A DNA stretch of 61,079 bases from Caldilineae bacterium (GTDB lineage: Bacteria; Chloroflexota; Anaerolineae; JAAEKA01), in NCBI GenBank assembly GCA_020634555.1, contig JACKBK010000021.1:1-61079 (forward strand), given 5' to 3'. A program made the position numbers and the translations under genes. The notes beneath the pieces were generated by a model that saw only the letters and a list, made by a program, of their open reading frames with translations, was not told the DNA's origin and made no database searches. Below are positions 17,828 to 25,834 of the stretch, one piece after another. Within the stretch, counting starts at the first letter, position 1, and each line of letters opens with the position of its first letter.

Positions 17828-17855
17828 TTGCGTCTCGTAACGCCATAGGTATAAT
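17828..17855 (+). promoter_or_regulatory. Sigma70-like promoter of the coiled-coil genes
   Basis: TTGCGT (17828-17833), 16-bp spacer, TATAAT (17850-17855). The predicted leader to the ATG at 17930 is about 68 nt. Confidence 0.6.
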
Positions 17856-17929
17856 ATGCGTAGTCTCAACCTTCGTCGTCCCCAGTGTGACTCACACTGG
17901 ACATCACCTTAGTCCCCCTGGAGGCACCT

Positions 17930-18763
17930 ATGGATCTGCAAACCTGGTTAGCACTGAACTGGCAGCCGCTGCTGATTGGCGGCATCCTCGGATTGATCAT
18001 TGGTTGGTTGGTCACTTACTTCCCCATGCGCGGTCGCTCACAGCGCGCCGAAGCCAGCATCGCGTCTCTTAACACAAAGGTTGCTGCCGCCGAGAAAGCA
18101 ACCAAGGAGGCCGAGGCGAAAGCGCAGGATCTCGAGTCCGATCTGAGCGTACAAAAGTCGCGCTACAACACAGCGCAGAGCCAGATCGCCTCCCTTCAAG
18201 GTGACCTCGAAGCCGTCACCGGTCAGAAGGATGCAATCGACGCCAGCCTGCTGGAGCGCTCGCGCGAGCTTGAACTGGTGAAAGCAGACAACGCGAAGAT
18301 GCTGGAAGGCCAGGCCGCGCTGCAGGCATCGTACGACACCCTCGCCGCGGAAGACGCGGCCACCAGGGTCACCCTGGACGGCGTTGTTGCGGATCTGGCG
18401 GTTGCCAGGGAGCAGGAGGCAGAAGCCCTGGAATCGTTGGCCAACAAGGAAGTCGCGCTGAACGAAGCCTATCTGCGGGCTGTCCGCTTGCAGCGCGAGT
18501 TGATGGAACACCAATCGTTGCTGGCCGACACTCAAACCGAGCTTGCCGAAGCACGACGCAACGTCACAGCCCTCAGCGGCATCAACTCTGATCTGGACAA
18601 CAAGCTGCAGAACGCCCGCGGCGACGTCGCCGGTGAACTGGCATTGCTTACCTCAACCATGCTGCGCATGAAGGAGGAGGCTCTGAACCAGGCCAACCAC
18701 CGCATAGCCGCCCTTACGGCTGAACTGGAGGCCATGCGAGCCGGCAAGGCGTCGGCGCGCTGA
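17930..18763 (+). CDS. Membrane-anchored coiled-coil protein, function unknown
   Basis: 277 residues. One membrane segment at the N-terminus (about 13-32, PLLIGGILGLIIGWLVTYF) is followed by almost unbroken coiled coil rich in Ala, Glu, Gln, Leu and Lys to the end, with no recognisable enzyme motif. By the positive-inside rule (RGRSQR after the segment) the coiled coil is cytoplasmic. It is 93 bp from the 995-residue coiled-coil protein, which has heptads of the same composition, and the two probably work together, for example in cell shape, envelope organisation or a cytoskeletal scaffold. That role is inference from context only. No homologous family is recognised. Confidence 0.8.
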   Translation: MDLQTWLALNWQPLLIGGILGLIIGWLVTYFPMRGRSQRAEASIASLNTKVAAAEKATKEAEAKAQDLESDLSVQKSRYNTAQSQIASLQGDLEAVTGQKDAIDASLLERSRELELVKADNAKMLEGQAALQASYDTLAAEDAATRVTLDGVVADLAVAREQEAEALESLANKEVALNEAYLRAVRLQRELMEHQSLLADTQTELAEARRNVTALSGINSDLDNKLQNARGDVAGELALLTSTMLRMKEEALNQANHRIAALTAELEAMRAGKASAR

Positions 18764-18856
18764 TGGGGAACCGGGAACCATCTTCATCCCTTGCCACACA
18801 AGCTATCGAGGAAGGTTATTCTCCGGTAGTTCACCGTCCTGTGTAGGAGGACACAC

Positions 18857-21844
18857 ATGGAACAAATACCCCAATCAGCCCATGACGAGACCGAAATGGA
18901 CTCGGTGAGCAAGATCCTGGCCAGATCTGACCCTGCCGACATGCCGGCCATGCGCACCAGCCTGAGCTTCCTGACCCATGCTGGCGCCGAAATGGCAGGC
19001 GCGCTGGAGAAGCGCAACCAGGAATATGACGAACTGAAAGCCGTGATGTCGGCCTTTCCCAAGGAATGGATCGAAGCGGCCCGCGGCGGCGGCGACCTTC
19101 CGGACCTGGGCGCCCTGCGCGCTGAACTGGAAGCCGCCAGGGATCAGCGCGTTGACCTGCAAGCACAGCTTGCCGAACGTGAGCAGGAATTGGCCGATCT
19201 GCAAAACCAGTTGGCCGAACAGCAGACTCTGCTGGAAACCCAGGTTGTTCGGGAGGACGAAGCTGAGGCTGCTGAGGATCTCGCAGCCCGCGTCGTAACT
19301 CTGGATGCAGACATTGAAGCGGCGCAACTGGCAGTCGCCGCCGCCGAAGACGCGCTGCGCGAGCGGGACGCCGAGTTGGACGACCTGGACGTGCAGTTGT
19401 CGGCGCTGAACGATGAGTTGACGGCATTGCTGCCGCCGCCAGCCAGCCCGGTCGAAGATCAGGTCGTTCAGGCAGAAGTCGCCGCCGCGCAGGACGGCGC
19501 GCAGTTGCTTGAAGAAGACGCTTCGGCCGCATCCGAAGAAGCACCCGTCACCGCAGAGGAGCCGGTCGTTGCCGAGGAGCCATCGGCACCGGTTGAGCCG
19601 CCGCCTGAAATCAACGGGCGCGAACGCCGGGCCATCAAGCTGGGCACGCTCTTTGCCTCGGTCGCCGCAGTTGGCCAGCACAACCAACAGATCGTGCAGG
19701 CGCTGGGAGTCGCCGGCGAGCAGGTGGATACGCTGAAGGGCCAGCTTTTCGCGGTCCAGGCCGACCGCATGGCGCTGGATGCCGACCTGCAGGAGAAGAA
19801 ACAGGGTCTGGCTGATTCCCAGTCCGAAGTCGAGACCTTGCAGACGGAGCGGGAGAGCCTGACCGCCCAGATCGATGACCTGACCACGCAAAGCGCCGCC
19901 GTGCAAACGGATCTCGACGCGGCCAACACGTCTCTGGCGGAAACCCAGGAACAACTTACAGCCCGCGAGAACGAGCTGGCCGAACTGAACTTGCAGATCG
20001 ACAGCCTTTGCCAGCAATTGGGCGTGACGGCTGAGGAAGATACCGTCGCGGCCGCTGATGGAGAAGCATCCGATGACTCGGAAGCCGCGATTCCGGAGGA
20101 AGCGCCCGCCGCGGAAGCCGAAGGTGAACAGACAACCGGGGACGCCAGCCAGGAAGCCAGCACCGCACCGAAGCTGATGGGAATCGGCGCATTGGCAGCC
20201 GGCGTCAAATCGCTCAGCGACACGGAACAGGCGCAGGTGGCGCAAATCGCCGGCCTGACGGCGCAGGCTGAAAGCCTGAGCGCGGAAAAGGCTGCGCTGG
20301 AAGAACAGATCGCCCAGCAAGAACAGACCATCACCGACCTCAACGGCCAGATCGATGCCCTGAACGCGACGGTGGCTGACTTGCAGGCCGAGCTTGATAC
20401 CAGCCAGGCTGAGTTGAAGGAACTTAACGACCAAGTAGACGCCGCTCACGTGGCGTTGCAGGGGGTCGCGCCTGCGGAAGAAGAGGCGGAAACTGACGAG
20501 GAAGGCCGGCCGGTTGCCAAAGCTGCGGGGCTGGCCGCCTTGGCCGGCGGTGCAGCGGCCGCAATCAACCGCAGCAAGAGCCAGGAAGATGATCTCCAGG
20601 CTCAGATCACGGCCTACGACACACAGACTCAGGAACAGGCTGCTCAGATCGAAGCGCTGACCGCGCAGGTAACCGACCTGCAGACAAACCTGGATGAAAC
20701 GACCACCGCCAGGGATGACCTTGACTTCCAGCTTCAGAACAAGGAGCAGGAGCTGGCAGACTACAACGAGCGCTTCCTCACCTTGCAGGGAGAGGTCAAC
20801 AGTCTGGCGTCCGACAAGTCCGGCCTGGAAACAGCTCTGCAGCTCAAGGATGAGGAACTTGCACAGCTTCAAGCGCAGCTTGATGCCAACGAAGCAGACC
20901 TGGCGCAGGTGCAGGAGGTCGTCACACAGTCCACAGGATCGCGCATGGTTGGTGTTGCCGGCATCACAGCAGGCGCGGCCGCCGCGGCTGCGTTGCAGGA
21001 CAAGGACGAACAACTACAAGAGGCATCGACACAGCTTGCCGCCTTGCAGGAGCAGCTTGCTGCGCAGTCCGGTGAACTGGAAGAGACCCGCAGCCAACTG
21101 GCCTCCGCCGCGCCGTTCCAGGAAGCGGCCCAGATGTCCGACAAGCTGGCGCAGATGCCACCGATCAAGCGCGGCGCGGCCACGGCGGCGGTTCTGGCCG
21201 GTGTGCAGCCCTACTTCGTGCCGGGTGTTCAGGCGCTCAACGACATCCACGGTGTTGGGCAGGCGTTCCAGCAACGCTTCTACAAAGCGGGCATCGGCAC
21301 CTATTGGGAGGTTTCGTGCCTTTCCAACCAGGGCTTGCAGGAAAGCTTGCAGATTCCTGAGATCCAACTCGACCGGGTGGACTACAACGGTATGCGCGCC
21401 AGCGCCTACCAGTGGGCCAGCGAAAGCGACACCATCGGCGCGTTGTGGGACATCGAGCGGGTTGACGACTTTGAGGAGCTGCCCGGCATCGGAGCCACTT
21501 TCGAGAAGCGTCTCTACATGGCCGGCATCTTCACCTACGAGCAATTGGTCGCAGCCGGCCGCGACCGGTTGGCCGAAATCATCGACGCGCCGGACTTCCG
21601 CCAACCAGACTTCAACCAGATCATCGAGGTTGCCCGCAGCCGCGTTCAGCCGGAAACCGATGAAGCGGCGGATGAGGCCACCGAGATCGAAACCGGGACG
21701 GAAAGCGAAGTCGCAGCCGAATCCGAGGCCGAGGTTGTTGAGACCGTGACCGAAACCGTGGCCGAGGCAGTGGTCGACGCTGATGCAGCGGAGGCTGACG
21801 GCGCGGCCGAGGCACCCGTTGAGGAGACCGGCGGCGAGGAATAG
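18857..21844 (+). CDS. Large coiled-coil protein with repeated Gly/Ala segments and C-terminal helix-hairpin-helix domains
   Basis: 995 residues; AGGAGG lies six bases before the ATG. Layout: helical N-terminus (1-80), coiled coil (about 85-195), acidic Pro-rich linker (195-250), coiled coil (285-395), acidic linker (395-435), and further coiled coils to about 760. These are broken by short Gly/Ala-rich hydrophobic stretches that look like copies of one unit: KLGTLFASVAAVG (260s), KLMGIGALAAGVKSL (about 438), KAAGLAALAGGAAAAINRSK (about 551), MVGVAGITAGAAAAAAL (about 695) and GAATAAVLAGVQPYFVPG (about 771). Two helix-hairpin-helix repeats follow (LNDIHGVGQAFQQRFYKAGI near 792 and FEELPGIGATFEKRLYMAGI near 871), of the type in DUF4332/L21-like proteins, then an acidic tail. 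It could bind nucleic acid through the HhH part while the coils assemble. Function unknown. Confidence 0.85.
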   Translation: MEQIPQSAHDETEMDSVSKILARSDPADMPAMRTSLSFLTHAGAEMAGALEKRNQEYDELKAVMSAFPKEWIEAARGGGDLPDLGALRAELEAARDQRVDLQAQLAEREQELADLQNQLAEQQTLLETQVVREDEAEAAEDLAARVVTLDADIEAAQLAVAAAEDALRERDAELDDLDVQLSALNDELTALLPPPASPVEDQVVQAEVAAAQDGAQLLEEDASAASEEAPVTAEEPVVAEEPSAPVEPPPEINGRERRAIKLGTLFASVAAVGQHNQQIVQALGVAGEQVDTLKGQLFAVQADRMALDADLQEKKQGLADSQSEVETLQTERESLTAQIDDLTTQSAAVQTDLDAANTSLAETQEQLTARENELAELNLQIDSLCQQLGVTAEEDTVAAADGEASDDSEAAIPEEAPAAEAEGEQTTGDASQEASTAPKLMGIGALAAGVKSLSDTEQAQVAQIAGLTAQAESLSAEKAALEEQIAQQEQTITDLNGQIDALNATVADLQAELDTSQAELKELNDQVDAAHVALQGVAPAEEEAETDEEGRPVAKAAGLAALAGGAAAAINRSKSQEDDLQAQITAYDTQTQEQAAQIEALTAQVTDLQTNLDETTTARDDLDFQLQNKEQELADYNERFLTLQGEVNSLASDKSGLETALQLKDEELAQLQAQLDANEADLAQVQEVVTQSTGSRMVGVAGITAGAAAAAALQDKDEQLQEASTQLAALQEQLAAQSGELEETRSQLASAAPFQEAAQMSDKLAQMPPIKRGAATAAVLAGVQPYFVPGVQALNDIHGVGQAFQQRFYKAGIGTYWEVSCLSNQGLQESLQIPEIQLDRVDYNGMRASAYQWASESDTIGALWDIERVDDFEELPGIGATFEKRLYMAGIFTYEQLVAAGRDRLAEIIDAPDFRQPDFNQIIEVARSRVQPETDEAADEATEIETGTESEVAAESEAEVVETVTETVAEAVVDADAAEADGAAEAPVEETGGEE

Positions 21845-21926
21845 CGCAGGATGGGGTAAAGGTAGTCATAATGGACGAGGCTGACGAAGATCAAGAAAAT
21901 AGTCTGGTAATAGACTGGCGAAAACC

Positions 21927-22033
21927 GCCCGACCGTAAACGGATCGGGCTACAAGGTGAAAGGCCCTGCGATCCTGGGCTTCGCAGCCCTGAAAGGGCTT
22001 CCACTTTGTAGCCGGGAGGTTTTAGCTCCCGGC
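21927..22033. repeat. Cluster of nested hairpins, MITE-like or structured RNA
   Basis: The gene-poor stretch 21845-22219 has three palindromic parts: GCCCGACCGT/ACGG-A-TCGGGC (21927-21949), an imperfect 18-bp arm pair CTACAAGGTGAAAGGCCCT/AGGGCTTCCACTTTGTAG (about 21950-22010) enclosing GGGCTTCGCAGCCC, and GCCGGGAG/CTCCCGGC (22011-22033). No ORF of note is present. The arrangement suggests a non-autonomous mobile palindrome or an expressed structured RNA. Confidence 0.55.
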
Positions 22034-22147
22034 AGGCGTGTCGAGCCAATTACCAACTTAAATATTCTTAAGCCTCATCAACGCCGTCCATTAACCGGAT
22101 CAACGAACAAGACATGAGTCATCCCGAATTTTGAGGGGATGATAGAA

Positions 22148-22219
22148 AAAGAGAGACCTCCTGCGGTAGACTTCAGGTTGTGAAACCAAGAAGAAGGACT
22201 ACCAAAAGGAGGTCTCTTT
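22148..22219 (+). promoter_or_regulatory. Inverted repeat that sequesters the transposase ribosome-binding site
   Basis: AGAGACCTCCT (22152-22162) pairs perfectly with AGGAGGTCTCT (22207-22217). The right arm contains the strong AAAAGGAGG ribosome site of the GTG start at 22220. An RNA that begins upstream of 22148 would fold and hide the site. Confidence 0.6.
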
Positions 22220-22585
22220 GTGATAGAGGATAATCTACTTCAAGCGGGATTGCAAGCGTCAGCGACAGTTAGTGAGGAATTGAGCCAGCAGCTGTTGTCG
22301 TTTGTCTGGCCATTGCTGTTGACCCTGGATGATCAGATTGATAAGCGACTGGTGAGGACGTTCTTCAAGACGTTGCAGGTGATCATCCAGTTTCGCCACC
22401 GGGCGCAGGGGTTGCTATTGAGCGAGTTAGGGGGATACATTCTGGCACCGCATCAGGCACCGGCAGGGACCAAACGATTGAGCAACCTGTTGCGTTCCCA
22501 CAAATGGAACCACATGGTGATTGATCGGTTTCTGTGGCGTCAGGCTAGTGCTCTGTTAATTAGATTTCTGGCATTGTCATCCTGA
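22220..22585 (+). pseudogene. Transposase N-terminal fragment, truncated by an IS630 insertion
   Basis: The native frame (GTG 22220) encodes about 108 residues before it meets the IS end at 22546, then 13 unrelated residues to a stop. The protein (LLLTLDDQIDKRLVRTFFKT, LLSELGGYILAPHQAPAGTK, RLSNLLRSHKWNHMVIDRFL) matches the start of IS4/IS701-like DDE transposases, upstream of the first catalytic Asp. No catalytic part follows on the far side of the IS, so the element was already truncated or partly deleted before IS630 arrived. It is certainly inactive. Confidence 0.75.
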
Positions 22586-23833
22586 GCCGAAAGCGAAGGA
22601 TCTTAGACCAATGAACGGCGAGATTCTTCCTCGCTTCGCTCGCCAGGATGTTGTTCTTTTAGGACTGGATACAGACGTTTGAGTTTGATGCGAGCATCAT
22701 CGGTCGTGAACTGCCAGTCAACGGTGACGTTGGCATTGTTTCGCCCGGTGGTCCAGGCGTCGACTTCGATCACCAAAGTGGAGACGTCTGGAATCCGACG
22801 CTTGAGACATTGTCTTGTCAGTGCCGACAATTCGCATTCGGCGATGTTGAGCCAACTGCCGTGCTCAAGCGTGAAGTGCCATTCGATCTTTTCAGCGATG
22901 CGACGAGCTTCTTCCGGTTGGAAGTGCTCGTAGAGTGCAGCGGGATGGTGGGTGTTGAGATTGTCTACCACCAACACAATGGTGTCCGCATCGGGATAGT
23001 CTTCATCCACGATGGCGCGCAACACCTCGGCGAAATCGTGACCGGTTCGCTGGTTGCGCACGCGTACCTGACGCCGACCGCATAACGGCTCAATCGACAA
23101 GAAGAGATTGGCTGTGCCGTGGCGCTGGTACTCGTAATCCTGGCGCATGCTCTCTCTTGGTCGCATCGGGATGACACCTCGCGGTGTGCTGCGCAGGACT
23201 TTGCTTGTTTCGTCCAGGCAGATGACCGGTCGATCAGGATCATAGGGACGCTGATAGACACTGAGGACATCTTCCATCTTGGCCACATAGTGCGCCGACG
23301 GCTCGCTGATACACCAGCTCCTTACTCGCCAAGGCTGAAGGTCGTTTTTTTCAGGATCTTGCCGACGGTTACGTGACTGATCCCATCGACATAGTCGAGC
23401 GCAACCATCTGGTCAGCCAGGAGCCGCAAGCTCCAGCGTGCATGGCCCGTCGGCGGCTCACTGCAAGCCAACATGGTCAACTTGGCTTCTACTTCACCGG
23501 TGAACGTGGGCGCCGCACCTGGTCGCGGCTTCTCGTACAAGGCCGCTTCCACACCGCCGGTCAGAAAGTTGCGTTTGATATTGCGCACAGTGCTGACACT
23601 GCAAATGGCGCCTTCTGCCACACGCTCAAGGCTACGCTTGTCGCCCTGACTTCGATCCAGCAAGAGCAGAATACGAGCTCTTGTTTGAACTCTTGCCGGT
23701 GAGTGGCCGCTATGGATCAGTTGCTTCAGCAAGATGCGCTCTTCTTCTTCCAGGTGAATATGTTCGTGTTTGCTCATAATCGACCAGAATAACCATTATG
23801 AACATACTGTCAACTTTCTCGTTAACGAGGCAC
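22548..23833 (-). mobile_element. IS630-family insertion sequence flanked by TA
   Basis: About 1286 bp between TA dinucleotides at 22546-22547 and 23834-23835, the target duplication expected for IS630/Tc1 elements. The ends are imperfect inverted repeats: GTGCTCTGTTAATTAGA at the left against GTGCCTCGTTAACGAGA at the right. One transposase in two frames lies on the minus strand. The left end also carries a GTCATCCTGAGC...GGATCTTA-type palindrome. The element lies between a transposase fragment and the last codons of an antitoxin gene. Confidence 0.8.
22603..23777 (-). CDS. IS630 family transposase, two frames joined by a -1 shift at an A7 run
   Basis: The first frame (23777 to 23322, 151 residues) carries the helix-turn-helix DNA-binding part (RVAEGAICSVSTVRNIKRNF, TGHARWSLRLLADQMV). 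The second frame ends at 22603 and holds the DDE domain: VICLDETSKVL, VLVVDNLNTHHP and SWLNIAECELSAL supply Asp, Asp and Glu. They join at the A7 run 23351-23345: reading LKK then slipping back one base gives LKKNDLQPWRVRSWCISEPS, the conserved family linker. Either this is programmed or transcriptional slippage that makes the full enzyme, or an A6 to A7 expansion has broken the gene. All three catalytic residues are kept. Confidence 0.88.
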
Positions 23834-23865
23834 TAGCTGACCTTGTACTGGAGGACAGAGAGTGA
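23834..23865 (+). pseudogene. Remnant of a Phd/VapB-type antitoxin gene (last ten codons)
   Basis: Downstream of the IS end the frame LADLVLEDRE, ending TGA (23863-23865), resembles the C-terminal end of prevent-host-death antitoxins and overlaps the toxin start as GTGA. The rest of the antitoxin is missing; the sequence left of the IS belongs to a transposase fragment. Confidence 0.55.
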
Positions 23866-24314
23866 TCTCGTATTTCGACACCAGTGCGTTGGTGAAACGG
23901 TATGCGTTGGAAACAGGTTCCCAAGCCGTCTACGAGGCAATCGCGGCATCCCGATTGGCTGGAACCGTGTTGATAACCAGAGCAGAGGTTGCAGCGGCAT
24001 TTGCAAAGGCCATACGCACTGCTACCCTGACAACAGATGAGGCTGTTCTTTGTCTAAGTCGCTTCCGGGGAGACTGGCCTCGTTTGGTGCGATTGTCGGT
24101 CAGTGAAGCAACTGTTGCTCGTGCGGAACAGCAAGCCTGGCAATCTGGCTTGAGAGGCTATGATTCAGTTCATTTGGCCGCAGCACTACTTTGGCAAGAA
24201 GCTCTGGGCGTAGCAGTAACAGTCGTGACCTACGATCGCGCGTTATGGATTGCCGCTGCCCAGGCTGGGTTAGCCAACTATCCGGCAGACCTTATCACCG
24301 CCACATCTTCCTGA
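23862..24314 (+). CDS. PIN-domain ribonuclease toxin (VapC-like) without an intact antitoxin
   Basis: 150 residues from GTG 23862, with GGAGG seven bases upstream. The PIN acidic site is complete: YFDTSALVKRY (Asp at 6), TRAEVAAAF (Glu near 45), GYDSVHLAAAL (Asp near 107) and VTYDRAL. VapC toxins cut tRNA or rRNA and are held in check by a co-transcribed antitoxin. Here only the antitoxin tail remains upstream because an IS630 element lies directly before it, so the toxin is either silent, neutralised in trans or no longer toxic. The 3' end overlaps the convergent MFS gene by 37 bp. Confidence 0.88.
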   Translation: MISYFDTSALVKRYALETGSQAVYEAIAASRLAGTVLITRAEVAAAFAKAIRTATLTTDEAVLCLSRFRGDWPRLVRLSVSEATVARAEQQAWQSGLRGYDSVHLAAALLWQEALGVAVTVVTYDRALWIAAAQAGLANYPADLITATSS

Positions 24315-25495
24315 CGCCGCCGCGCGGCAAGCAGGAACACGCCAAACATCGCCGCGGCCAGCAGCGTGCCGGCCAACAGCAGCACGACGATGCTCTGCGG
24401 GCCGCGCTGATCGAAGGCCTGTCCCATCAGCCACGGCACGGTCATGCTGCCCAGGCTGCTGCCCACCAGGAACGCGCTGGTTACCCGCCCCGTGATCGGC
24501 ACCACCGTCTCGGCCATGATCATCAGCGTCGGAAAGACGTTAGCCATACTCAACCCGTAGCCGGCCGCGGCGATCCATACAACGCCCGGCACGTCCGCCC
24601 ACCCCAGCAACAAAAGTATAAAGAAGACCAGACCCACCAAGTCCATGGTCAGCATCACGCGCGGCTGCAAGCGAGCCGCCAGTGGAATCGACAGCAGCCG
24701 CCCCAGCGTCAAGAGTCCCCAGAACAACGAAGTCAGATAACCGGCGGTAACGGCGTTCGCGACGCCCATCTCCAGACCGTAGGTGTAGATCCAGCCGCCA
24801 AAGCCCAGTTCGGTCCCAACGAACAGAAAGAAGAGCGCCGCGATCAGCCCCACCAGTAACCCGCTTGTCGGCCGGTTGTCGGGCGCTTCGCTGTCCCGAG
24901 GCGCCACCGGGCTGGGCGTGCGGGCGTAGACAATCGCAGGAACCAGCGTCAGCGCCGCCAGCAGCCAGTAGGTCCCGTTGATGTCGCCGGTACGATTGAT
25001 GACCTGCGCCACCACCAGCGGCGAGATCAGCGCACCCAGGCCGAAGAAGAAGTGCAGCGCGTTCATCCGCGGCCCGACAGCGTCGCGATAGACCCAGACC
25101 AGCAAGGTGTTGCCACCGACGTCGATGGAGCTGGAGAAGAAGCCGGCCAGGAAAAACAATCCAGCCAGCGCCGCCAGCAGCGAGCTCAATGGAATCAGAG
25201 CGATCACCAACGCCATCAGCGTCAGCGCAGCAGCCAGATAGGGATGCGCAGGCCGGCGGTCGAAGTACCACCCGCTGAGCAACGAACCCAGCAGGTAGCC
25301 AAAGGCCTGGGTCGTGAACAGAATGCTGATCTGGCCGACAGTGGAGCCGGTGTGCGCGGCCAGGCCAGGAATCGTTGGACCAAGGGCAGCCGCGGTCAGA
25401 CCAAGAACGATGAACGAGAGAAAGTAGGCGTTGGATTGCCGGCGTTTGAGGCCCTGGCTGGCTGATGCAGAGGTTGAGGAATTGGTTGTGGACAT
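24278..25495 (-). CDS. Major facilitator superfamily transporter (FucP/sugar-type)
   Basis: 405 residues from ATG 25495; AAAGG lies upstream. Twelve hydrophobic segments can be counted in two sets of six, separated by a polar loop at about 185-205 (RTPSPVAPRDSEAPDNRP). Useful motifs are GSLLSGWYFDRRPAHPY after segment 2 (MFS motif A) and FFFGLGALISPLVV. The pattern is like the sugar/FucP and macrolide-independent MFS carriers of Chloroflexota. It probably moves a sugar or small solute with protons. It is a single gene, divergent from the thioester/sortase pair. Confidence 0.88.
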   Translation of the reverse strand: MSTTNSSTSASASQGLKRRQSNAYFLSFIVLGLTAAALGPTIPGLAAHTGSTVGQISILFTTQAFGYLLGSLLSGWYFDRRPAHPYLAAALTLMALVIALIPLSSLLAALAGLFFLAGFFSSSIDVGGNTLLVWVYRDAVGPRMNALHFFFGLGALISPLVVAQVINRTGDINGTYWLLAALTLVPAIVYARTPSPVAPRDSEAPDNRPTSGLLVGLIAALFFLFVGTELGFGGWIYTYGLEMGVANAVTAGYLTSLFWGLLTLGRLLSIPLAARLQPRVMLTMDLVGLVFFILLLLGWADVPGVVWIAAAGYGLSMANVFPTLMIMAETVVPITGRVTSAFLVGSSLGSMTVPWLMGQAFDQRGPQSIVVLLLAGTLLAAAMFGVFLLAARRRQEDVAVIRSAG

Positions 25496-25633
25496 AGGTT
25501 CGTCGCCTTTACAAGGACATGCGGCGGAAGCGCCCGGCGCTTCAGGCACCTGTGGTAATGTTTGCTTCTTCCATCGGTCCCATTATAGATCAGCCGCCGA
25601 TTGCCTTCCAAGCCAGGGGGTGCGCGAGGTGGT

Positions 25634-25661
25634 TTGAGAATTTTCCAATATATGTTAGAAT
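25634..25661 (+). promoter_or_regulatory. Promoter of the thioester-protein/sortase operon
   Basis: TTGAGA (25634-25639), 16-bp spacer, TAGAAT (25656-25661). The transcript would have a leader of about 165 nt. Confidence 0.5.
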
Positions 25662-25751
25662 AATCGGTGCCCGTCGTTGTCTGCAATCCAGCTCATCCTC
25701 TCATCCTGTAGTTGATTTCATTAGCTGCACGGATACCGTCCTCTGTTTTGT

Positions 25752-25806
25752 CCTGTTCCATCCCGTTTTAGGAAACGGACAGGCTATCGAGTCGAGCGTA
25801 GCTCGA
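25752..25806 (+). promoter_or_regulatory. Structured 5' leader of the thioester-protein operon
   Basis: Two hairpins follow one another: CCTGT/ACAGG enclosing CCGTTT/AAACGG (25752-25783) and TCGAGC-GTA-GCTCGA (25792-25806). They lie 29 bp before the ATG. No known riboswitch class was recognised. The rest of the 339-bp divergent gap (25496-25834) shows no gene. Confidence 0.4.
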
Positions 25807-25834
25807 AACACCAGTACAGGAAGGAAGTACTCTC

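Noticed and set aside
18875..21013. Long open frame on the minus strand opposite the coiled-coil gene
   Set aside because: It mirrors the codon bias of the plus-strand gene, has a Gly/Leu/Arg/Gln-biased composition without domains, and no ribosome site.
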